Shown: in pieces, positions 7,755 to 13,843 of the stretch
Layout: the number at the start of each line of letters is the position of its first letter
How positions within the stretch are numbered: the stretch's first letter is position 1
Assembly (NCBI GenBank): GCA_947177345.1
Contig: CAMWUB010000009.1
Coordinates: forward strand, 1 to 15,008
Direction of reading: 5' to 3'
DNA: 15,008 bases
DNA from: an uncultured Ruminococcus sp.
GTDB taxonomy: Bacteria > Bacillota > Clostridia > Oscillospirales > Ruminococcaceae
The notes under the pieces: generated by a model
Told to the model about the DNA's origin: nothing
Database searches by the model: none
What the model saw: the letters and a program-made list of their open reading frames with translations, nothing else
Position numbers and translations under genes: made by a program

Positions 7755-8244
7755 CTTTTTCCGCCTCCTGTCGTGATTTTTCAATTTTCGGTTCAATGAA
7801 AATACTGTAAATCAACAGAAGTACAAACGCAACCGTCACGCATATATCGGCAACGTTGAATATAGCAAAATCAAATAACTTAATCTCAAACATATCCACA
7901 ACATAGCCCATACGGATACGGTCAATCAGGTTTCCGATTCCTCCGGCTATGAAAAGTCCCACGGCTATATTAAGCAGTTTTGAACGTTTCAAGGTCATAA
8001 ACATGAAAACTATTCCGGCAATTATAACCAGTGAAGTGAATCCGACAAGAAACCATCTCTGACCTGCCATACTTCCGAAAATAGCCCCTCTGTTTTCAAG
8101 ATACGTGAGGTCAATTATTTTAAAATCGCCGAAATGTATGAAATCCATGCTTCCCACCGGCTGAAGTACTTCAACCGACCAGTTTTTTACAAGCTGGTCT
8201 GCAACAACAAGAACACCTATCATTATAACAAGAAAAACTGCCAT
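7747..8244 (-). CDS. lspA: Lipoprotein signal peptidase (signal peptidase II)
   Basis: A 165-residue integral membrane aspartyl protease that removes signal peptides from lipidated prolipoproteins such as the binding protein encoded at the left of this window. There are four membrane segments: about 3-20, 62-83, 88-106 and 130-152. Conserved motifs are N-R-G-A-I-F-G (52-58), G-N-L-I-D-R (104-109), V-V-D117-M and F-N-V-A-D133. Asp117 and Asp133 are the catalytic pair. Length is normal for the family. ATG at 8244 follows AAGGAAA. A charged C-terminal tail (I-E-K-S-R-Q-E-A-E-K) overlaps the start of rluD. Confidence 0.95.
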   Translation of the reverse strand: MAVFLVIMIGVLVVADQLVKNWSVEVLQPVGSMDFIHFGDFKIIDLTYLENRGAIFGSMAGQRWFLVGFTSLVIIAGIVFMFMTLKRSKLLNIAVGLFIAGGIGNLIDRIRMGYVVDMFEIKLFDFAIFNVADICVTVAFVLLLIYSIFIEPKIEKSRQEAEKDV

Positions 8245-8263
8245 TAAATTTTCCTTTCAACAA

Positions 8264-8298
8264 ATACTGCCCACCGACGTTCAGACAGCAGGCAGTAT
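8264..8298 (-). other. Intercistronic hairpin between ileS and lspA
   Basis: A perfect 8-base-pair inverted repeat (ATACTGCC at 8264-8271, GGCAGTAT at 8291-8298) encloses a 19-base loop in the 60-base ileS-lspA gap. It has no U-run after it, so it is not a standard terminator. It could stabilise or process the mRNA. The role is unproven. Confidence 0.5.
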
Positions 8299-8304
8299 AA
8301 TCAA

Positions 8305-11076
8305 TTATACTTCAACAGCTATGACACATCTATGACAGAGTGTCGGGTGTTCGTGACTTGTGCCGACATACTTTGAATAACACCAGCAACGTTCACATTT
8401 TTCGCCCTCTGCCTTTACAACTTCAAAGCTGGTTTCACCGTCTGCATTATCAACAGTAACGCCTGATACTATGAGTATCTCGGTAAGCTGTTCCGCAAGG
8501 GTATTATATTTTTCATAGTCATCTCCGGAGGCTTTTATAACAATCTGTGCTTCCAGTGATTTTCCGATTGTCTTTGCATTTCTTGCATCTTCGAGAACTT
8601 TATTAACTGTCTCACGAGTGGAATAAATGAAGTTCCATTTTTCAATAAATTCGTTGTCAAATTCAATTCCGGACTTTTCAGGCATCTGATTCAGGAAAAC
8701 GCTTTCATTGTCGTCTTCAGAAGAGTGTGGCATATATCCCCATATCTCTTCAGCAGTGAACGATATTATCGGTGCGGAAAGTCTTGCTATTGCACTGAGA
8801 ATCTTATACATTGTAGTCTGTGCTGAACGGCGTTTTTCTGAATCTTCCTTTTCACAGTAAAGTCTGTCCTTGATTATGTCAAGATAGAAGTTAGACATAT
8901 CTATTACACAGAAATTATGAATTGCGTGGAATGCTATATGGAAATCAAATGCGTTATAACCCTCGTTTACCTTGTCAATGAGTGCATCGAGTTTCATTAC
9001 AGCCCACTTGTCAAGTTCCGTGAGCTTGTCATATGAAACACAATCTGTATCAGGGTTGAAGCCCTTACCATTTCCGAGGTTTCCTAAAATAAATCTCGCT
9101 GTATTCCTTATCTTCTTATAAGCGTCGGATAACTGGCTTAAAATAACCTTTGAGATTCTTATATCTGAATGATAGTCGGAAGATGCTACCCATAATCTTA
9201 ATATATCTGCTCCGTACTGGTCAGTAATCTCGCTCGGGTCTATACCGTTTCCGAGTGACTTATGCATAGTTTTTCCCTGACCGTCTACAACCCAACCGTG
9301 TGTACATACTGCCTTATACGGTGCTGTACCGTGATATACTACCGATGTGAGAAGCGACGACTGAAACCAACCTCTGTACTGGTCAGCACCCTCCAGATAC
9401 AAATCGGCAGGGAATCTAAGACCTTTATGCTGTTCCATTACAGCAGAATGTGATACACCACTATCAAACCATACGTCCATGATGTCGTATTCTTTCGTGA
9501 ACTCTCCGCAACCACATTCACATTTTATGCTTTCCGGTATGAACTCTTTTACGTCTTTAGTCCACCAAGCATCAGAACCTTCGGCACGGAATAAATCGGA
9601 AATAGCTTTTATAGTATCGTCGTTTACAATCGGCTTGCCACAGTCTTTACAGTATACTATCGGAATAGGTACACCCCACGTTCTCTGACGTGATATGCAC
9701 CAGTCGCTTCTGTCACGTACCATGCCTTTTATCCTGTCTTCACCCCATTCGGGAATCCACTGTACAGCCTCGATTGCTTTTATTGCCTCGTCTCTGAATC
9801 CGTTCACGGAACAGAACCACTGTTCAGTAGCACGGTAGATTATAGGACTGTTACATCTCCAGCAGTGCGGGTACTGGTGGACTATCTTCTGTATTGCAAG
9901 AAGTGCATTAAGTTCTTCGAGTTTTTTTGCGATAGCCTTGTTAGCGGTGTCGGTATCCATGCCCTCGAACTCACCGGCTTCTGCGGTCTGTCTGCCCTTT
10001 GAATCTACACATACTATAATGCCTATATCGTCGTATTTCTTGCATACTTCAAAGTCCTCGACACCATAGCCAGGGGCAGTGTGTACACAACCTGTACCGC
10101 TTTCAAGAGTTACGTGGTCGCCAACTATTACCGGTGAAAGTCTGTCATATAACGGGTGCTTTGTCTTCATGCCCTCGAGTTCAGCACCGGTAAATATTCC
10201 CTGTGTTGTATATTCCGTGATTCCGGCTGTTTCCATAGTATTCTTGACGAGTTCTTCCGCCATTACGTAATATTCTTCGCCGTTCTTCACGAGTGTATAA
10301 TTATATTCAGGACCGAGACAGATAGCAAGGTTTCCGGGAATTGTCCATGTGGTAGTAGTCCATATCACAAAGTAAATTTTTGAAATATCAAGACCCATTC
10401 CGGTGAAAATTCCCTTATCATCTGTAACATTGAACTTAACATATATAGAGTGGCAAGGGTCATTAGAATACTCAATTTCTGCTTCAGCAAGGGCTGTGTT
10501 ACAATCCGGACACCAATAAACAGGTTTAAGTCCCTTATACATATAACCTTTCTTTGCCATTTCGCCGAAAACTTCAATCTGACGTGCTTCAAATTCGGGT
10601 TTTAATGTAAGATATGGGTCATCATAGTCGCCGAGTGTGCCGAGACGTTTAAACTGTCTCATCTGATTGTCAACGTGTTTCATGGCAAAATCATGACAAT
10701 GTTTTCTTAATTCAACCGGCGGAATAGCTCCGTTTTCAACTCCGATAGCCTTCATAGCTTTTAACTCTATCGGCAGACCGTGTGTATCCCAGCCCGGAAC
10801 ATACGGCGAACAATACCCACTCATATTCTTATATTTTACAATTATATCCTTGAGTGTCTTGTTGAGTGCAGTTCCCAGATGTATTTCACCGTTTGCATAA
10901 GGCGGACCGTCATGCAGAATATATGTTGGTCTGTCCTGATTCTTTTCAATCATCTTATAGTAAAGTCTGTCATTTTCCCATTTTTCAACAAGTGCAGGCT
11001 CTCTTTTCGGAAGATTACCACGCATAGGAAAATCTGTTTTAGGAAGATTCAGAGTAGTATTATAATCCAAAGACAT
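8305..11076 (-). CDS. ileS: Isoleucyl-tRNA synthetase
   Basis: A 923-residue class I synthetase charging tRNA-Ile in the cytoplasm. The HIGH signature is H66-L-G-T in the segment G-P-P-Y-A-N-G-E-I-H-L-G. The editing domain has H-T-A-P-G-Y-G-V-E-D-F near 332-342. W-C-I-S-R-Q-R-T-W-G-V-P (459-470) is intact. The KMSKS loop reads T-M-H-K-S (603-607). The C-terminal zinc-binding module has C-E-R-C and C-H-R-C near the end. Length and domain order match the bacterial IleS type with a C-terminal zinc finger. The ATG follows AGGAAAAAAACA. The 135-base leader shows no T-box (no TGGTACCGCG-like box), so tRNA-dependent attenuation just upstream is unlikely. Confidence 0.97.
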   Translation of the reverse strand: MSLDYNTTLNLPKTDFPMRGNLPKREPALVEKWENDRLYYKMIEKNQDRPTYILHDGPPYANGEIHLGTALNKTLKDIIVKYKNMSGYCSPYVPGWDTHGLPIELKAMKAIGVENGAIPPVELRKHCHDFAMKHVDNQMRQFKRLGTLGDYDDPYLTLKPEFEARQIEVFGEMAKKGYMYKGLKPVYWCPDCNTALAEAEIEYSNDPCHSIYVKFNVTDDKGIFTGMGLDISKIYFVIWTTTTWTIPGNLAICLGPEYNYTLVKNGEEYYVMAEELVKNTMETAGITEYTTQGIFTGAELEGMKTKHPLYDRLSPVIVGDHVTLESGTGCVHTAPGYGVEDFEVCKKYDDIGIIVCVDSKGRQTAEAGEFEGMDTDTANKAIAKKLEELNALLAIQKIVHQYPHCWRCNSPIIYRATEQWFCSVNGFRDEAIKAIEAVQWIPEWGEDRIKGMVRDRSDWCISRQRTWGVPIPIVYCKDCGKPIVNDDTIKAISDLFRAEGSDAWWTKDVKEFIPESIKCECGCGEFTKEYDIMDVWFDSGVSHSAVMEQHKGLRFPADLYLEGADQYRGWFQSSLLTSVVYHGTAPYKAVCTHGWVVDGQGKTMHKSLGNGIDPSEITDQYGADILRLWVASSDYHSDIRISKVILSQLSDAYKKIRNTARFILGNLGNGKGFNPDTDCVSYDKLTELDKWAVMKLDALIDKVNEGYNAFDFHIAFHAIHNFCVIDMSNFYLDIIKDRLYCEKEDSEKRRSAQTTMYKILSAIARLSAPIISFTAEEIWGYMPHSSEDDNESVFLNQMPEKSGIEFDNEFIEKWNFIYSTRETVNKVLEDARNAKTIGKSLEAQIVIKASGDDYEKYNTLAEQLTEILIVSGVTVDNADGETSFEVVKAEGEKCERCWCYSKYVGTSHEHPTLCHRCVIAVEV

Positions 11077-11211
11077 TGTTTTTTTCCTGATTTCTCACAA
11101 ATGTGAAAAATTATCCTTTCATTATATTTTTTATGATTCTTCTTCCGTATTTTCGGAAACTATTTCATTGGCTATCTGTTCAGCATTAGTAGCTTTTCAC
11201 ATAGCCTCCTA
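11077..11211 (-). other. divIVA-ileS intergenic region with coding-like remnant and weak promoter
   Basis: This gap holds three things. Right after the divIVA stop, in the same frame, there are more stops (TAG at 11209-11211, TGA at 11197-11199) and then 21 open, acidic codons to a TAA at 11131-11133. A perfect TATAAT lies at 11121-11126, but its 17-base-upstream hexamer (TACGGA) is a poor -35, so an ileS promoter is only possible. The ileS ribosome binding site lies at the left end. Confidence 0.5.
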
Positions 11212-11691
11212 TTAAGTTTCAGTAAAGGTTGAAATCAAGTCAAGATGTTCCTTGTAAATATCGAAAAGACTTTTTTTGAAGTCTGCAACCTGCTGTTGTG
11301 CTTCAATAAGTGCTTCCTTTTCTTTTGCGATTTCCTCACGATTTTTTTCCATAGCTATGGCGTGTTGTCTGACTGCCTCATCTTCGAGTGCGGCGGCTTT
11401 GGCTTTTGCCTCTGCTATGATTTTTTCGGCTTTTTCCTTAGCTTCATTTATTACCTGATGACCTTGTTTCTGAGCACCTAATAAAGCATCTTTTAAAGCG
11501 TCTTCATCTCTCATGTATTCACGGACTCTATCTGCAAGCACCTGTATTTTTCCATTAGCTTCATTTCTTTCACGTTCCATGTCATCGAGTTCTGCTTCAA
11601 GTTCTGCGAAAAATTCGTCAATTTCCTCCTGTTTATAGCCGAATGCTGCTTTTTCAAACCGCTTGTTTCTTACGTCCTTTGAAGTTATCAT
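11212..11691 (-). CDS. divIVA: DivIVA-domain cell-division/polarity protein
   Basis: A 159-residue coiled-coil protein that in Gram-positives binds curved membrane at division sites and poles and recruits partners. The N-terminal DivIVA domain (about 1-45) contains I-T-S-K-D-V-R-N-K-R-F and F-G-Y-K-Q-E-E-I-D-E-F. A long Ala/Glu/Lys-rich coiled coil runs from about 30 to 145. The ATG at 11691 is chosen over a GTG three codons upstream, because AGAGGTGA, which contains that GTG, forms the ribosome binding site at the right distance. The gene starts 11 bases after the ylmH stop. Its end is unusual: the stop TAA is followed in frame by TAG and TGA and then a coding-like acidic tail, suggesting a shortened C-terminus. 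Confidence 0.92.
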   Translation of the reverse strand: MITSKDVRNKRFEKAAFGYKQEEIDEFFAELEAELDDMERERNEANGKIQVLADRVREYMRDEDALKDALLGAQKQGHQVINEAKEKAEKIIAEAKAKAAALEDEAVRQHAIAMEKNREEIAKEKEALIEAQQQVADFKKSLFDIYKEHLDLISTFTET

Positions 11692-11702
11692 ATATTTCAC
11701 CT

Positions 11703-12461
11703 CTAAACAAATTTTTTTATATTAATATGTATCCGATTTTTGCGGGTGTTTCCGCCAATATCGGACAGCAAAAATTTTCCGTAACCTCTTACAGAAATTA
11801 TATCACCGGATTTTACTTCCGCCGAAACAGATTCAGTTATAAAATGATTTATTTCAACTTTTTCTGAACGTATCATTACAGCGGATTTTTCACGGCTCTG
11901 CCCTGTGGCAAGGCTTAAAACGCAGTCAAGACGCAGTGAGGCAACAGTTCCGCTGATAGTCCTGAACTCCTGTCTCACTTCCATTTCAAAAGGCTTATCA
12001 CCAGAACATTTAACGCCTGTCCTGCCGATTTTTGAAACTGTTGAAATAACAAGTCCTGCAACTACTTCAGTCATAAAAATCTGCGTCATGCCCTCGCCTA
12101 CAACTATATCGCCTATAGTATCACGCCTGAACTTCATACCCATAAGAGTACCTAAAAAATCCCTGTGTGTCAGTTTATCTTCCTTACGGTAACTGAACGT
12201 TAAACACTTAAACGGAAAATCTTCCATGATATAACTTTCATAGAAATCCGGATATATGGCGAGTATTTTTCTGCCTGCTCCGTTGTAACCACCCCACAAC
12301 TTAAAGAACAGATTACCGGCATTACGGCGACACCATTCCTCTGCCTGTGCGGATTGCCTTTCGTCAAGAAAATCCGAAAAAACACATATATCATTTCTTT
12401 CGCACTGGCTGACCATATCGGCAAGCCTTGCAAAAAAGAATTTATTATCTGAATTATTCAT
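11703..12461 (-). CDS. ylmH: YlmH-type S4-domain RNA-binding protein
   Basis: A 252-residue protein of the YlmH family found in Gram-positive division clusters. The N-terminal half has the family segments F-L-D-E-R-Q near 27 and G-G-Y-N-G-A-G-R near 57. The C-terminal ~65 residues form an S4 RNA-binding domain (V-E-I-N-H-F through S-V-R-G-Y-G-K-F). In other Firmicutes, YlmH has been linked to ribosome rescue and division. The start ATG overlaps the sepF stop by one base (TGATG) and has no separate ribosome binding site, so translation is coupled to sepF. The ylmG (YggT-type membrane protein) gene that often sits between sepF and ylmH is absent. Confidence 0.92.
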   Translation of the reverse strand: MNNSDNKFFFARLADMVSQCERNDICVFSDFLDERQSAQAEEWCRRNAGNLFFKLWGGYNGAGRKILAIYPDFYESYIMEDFPFKCLTFSYRKEDKLTHRDFLGTLMGMKFRRDTIGDIVVGEGMTQIFMTEVVAGLVISTVSKIGRTGVKCSGDKPFEMEVRQEFRTISGTVASLRLDCVLSLATGQSREKSAVMIRSEKVEINHFITESVSAEVKSGDIISVRGYGKFLLSDIGGNTRKNRIHINIKKFV

Positions 12462-13057
12462 CAGATAAACACGCCGTTGTTTTCGAGTTCACCGACAAGG
12501 TCTTCACCGATAAAGCCCACGTTATACGGCGTTATTATATACGTGAGATTTGCAACGGGTTTAAGGCTTCCGCCGTTTGCGTATGCAACTCCTACAAGAA
12601 AATCTATAATTCTTCTTTTATTTTCCGGAGATGCCGTTTCAAGATTAAGTACAACTGTCTTTTTTGCTATTAAGTGGTCTGCAATCTGTTTTGCATCTGT
12701 AAATGCCGAGGGCTTTACAAGTACCACCTGCAACTGTGCTGTTGTCTGAATATTAACCACCTGATTTCTGCGACCACCGCTATTATTATTTCTGTCATTT
12801 ATATTCATTCTGTCATTATTATTTATTCTGTCACTTGCACTGCTGTTTGAACTGCTGACCGGAGCAGGTGCAGGAGTTTCACGGACAGGGGGCGGAACTG
12901 GTATTGTCGGTTCTTCATGCTCTTCATTATTGAGTATCGGTTCGGCAGACGGCTTGCGTATAGATTCAACAGGTTCTTCCTTTTCTTCATCGCCGTCATT
13001 TTCGTCAACAGTATCAAGTGAGAAGAAAAAATCTTTTATTTTATCAACAAGTGTCAT
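12461..13057 (-). CDS. sepF: SepF cell-division protein
   Basis: A 198-residue protein that tethers FtsZ filaments to the membrane and shapes the septum. The N-terminal amphipathic helix (M-T-L-V-D-K-I-K-D-F-F-F) is the membrane anchor. Residues ~15-100 are a long disordered linker, first acidic, then Pro-rich, then Asn/Asp/Arg-rich with an 18-base repeat. The globular SepF domain runs from about 108 to 190 (V-V-L-V-K-P-S-A-F through I-I-T-P-Y-N-V-G-F-I). The linker is longer than in many SepF proteins. The start has AAGGAG 11 bases upstream, a slightly long spacing, and the leader contains two competing hairpins that may control access to this site. Confidence 0.94.
   Translation of the reverse strand: MTLVDKIKDFFFSLDTVDENDGDEEKEEPVESIRKPSAEPILNNEEHEEPTIPVPPPVRETPAPAPVSSSNSSASDRINNNDRMNINDRNNNSGGRRNQVVNIQTTAQLQVVLVKPSAFTDAKQIADHLIAKKTVVLNLETASPENKRRIIDFLVGVAYANGGSLKPVANLTYIITPYNVGFIGEDLVGELENNGVFI
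12783..12836 (-). repeat. Three imperfect 18-base tandem repeats in the sepF linker
   Basis: The word CTGTCA recurs at 12792, 12810 and 12828, an exact 18-base period. It encodes D-R-I-N-N-N, D-R-M-N-I-N and D-R-N-N-N-S in the disordered linker of SepF. The period is a multiple of three, so copy-number changes would keep the frame. Confidence 0.75.
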
Positions 13058-13068
13058 ATTATTATTAA

Positions 13069-13127
13069 CTCCTTCTCCGCATTTTAATTATATGTTCAAA
13101 CACGGAATAAATGCGGAGTATTCCGTG
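13069..13127 (-). promoter_or_regulatory. sepF leader with two mutually exclusive hairpins next to the ribosome binding site
   Basis: In transcript order there are four segments: 1, CACGGAATA (13127-13119); 2, CTCCGCATTT (13118-13109); 3, TATTCCGTG (13109-13101); 4, AAATGCGGAG (13084-13075). The Shine-Dalgarno AAGGAG (13074-13069) follows directly. Segments 1 and 3 pair perfectly over 9 bases. Segments 2 and 4 pair perfectly over 10 bases. Segment 2 is the loop of hairpin 1-3, and segments 2 and 3 share a base, so the two hairpins compete. This is the layout of a translational attenuator or RNA switch. A TATAAT at 13087-13092 (no -35) is also present in the loop of hairpin 2-4. No known riboswitch class was recognised. 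Confidence 0.55.
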
Positions 13128-13138
13128 AACGTCAAAAG

Positions 13139-13843
13139 TCATTTTTTTATGTCATAATTTCTTGCACCAAAAAGTCCCGTTCCTATCCTGACAATATTAG
13201 AACCGTATTTTATGGCATCTGCATAATCGTGTGTCATACCCATTGAAAGCGTATCCATTCTGACAACAGATTTTTTCTTCTCGGAAACTTCATTGAAAAG
13301 TTCCTGCATTCTGCCCAGAAAAATATCGCTGTCCGATGGTGGTGGTATAGTCATAAGACCCCTTATAAGTATTCCGTCAAGCTGTGAAATCTGTTCAATA
13401 AAATCGCCGGTATCACAAGGCGATATACCACCTTTTGAATCCTCATCACCGATATTTACTTCACATAATATATCAATAGTCTTATTGTTTTTTACGGCAA
13501 GTCGGCTGATAGTCTCTGCAAGTCTGATACTGTCAACAGACTGTATCATAGTTACAGTATCAATAATATATTTCACCTTGTTTGTCTGCAAACTGCCTAT
13601 AAACTGTACTTCAGCAGATTTTTCATAGAAATCTTTTTTGGAAAGATATTCCTGTACACGATTTTCACCGAGTAAATCAAGTCCGAGCGATACAGCATAA
13701 TTGACAGCCTCCGGAATAACCGTTTTAGTCACTGCCATTATCCGCAGACTGTCACCGGCTTTACGGTATTTACCGAATGCCTCGCCGACACGTTCACGTA
13801 TAATACGCAGGTTTTCATCAATATAACTGAAATCATTCACCAT
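13139..13843 (-). CDS. YggS/YlmE-type PLP homeostasis protein
   Basis: A 234-residue, single-domain, PLP-binding TIM-barrel protein of the YggS/PROSC (YlmE) family. It binds pyridoxal phosphate and keeps vitamin B6 and amino-acid pools balanced; it is not a known enzyme. The PLP lysine is Lys40 in A-V-T-K-T. Other family motifs are G-E-N-R-V-Q-E (59-65), F-I-G-S-L-Q-T-N-K-V-K, S-M-G-M near the end, and V-R-I-G-T-G-L-F-G. Length is normal. Its ATG directly abuts the stop of the upstream HlyD-like gene (TAA-ATG), so translation is coupled. The next gene is sepF, separated by an 81-base leader. This order (yggS then sepF) is conserved in Gram-positive division clusters. Confidence 0.95.
   Translation of the reverse strand: MVNDFSYIDENLRIIRERVGEAFGKYRKAGDSLRIMAVTKTVIPEAVNYAVSLGLDLLGENRVQEYLSKKDFYEKSAEVQFIGSLQTNKVKYIIDTVTMIQSVDSIRLAETISRLAVKNNKTIDILCEVNIGDEDSKGGISPCDTGDFIEQISQLDGILIRGLMTIPPPSDSDIFLGRMQELFNEVSEKKKSVVRMDTLSMGMTHDYADAIKYGSNIVRIGTGLFGARNYDIKK

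Noticed and set aside
7755..7796. A 14-residue basic N-terminal extension on the RluD-type synthase
   Set aside because: It would start inside lspA and run through the strong AGGAGG site that fits the ATG at 7754.
9256..9276. KMSKS loop of IleS reading T-M-H-K-S as a sign of a damaged or resistance-type enzyme
   Set aside because: The key Lys and Ser are kept and, as far as I recall, His at this place occurs in normal clostridial IleS. The rest of the enzyme is intact.
11077..11211. T-box riboswitch upstream of ileS
   Set aside because: The gap is only 135 bases and has no TGGTACCGCG-like box or terminator/antiterminator pair.
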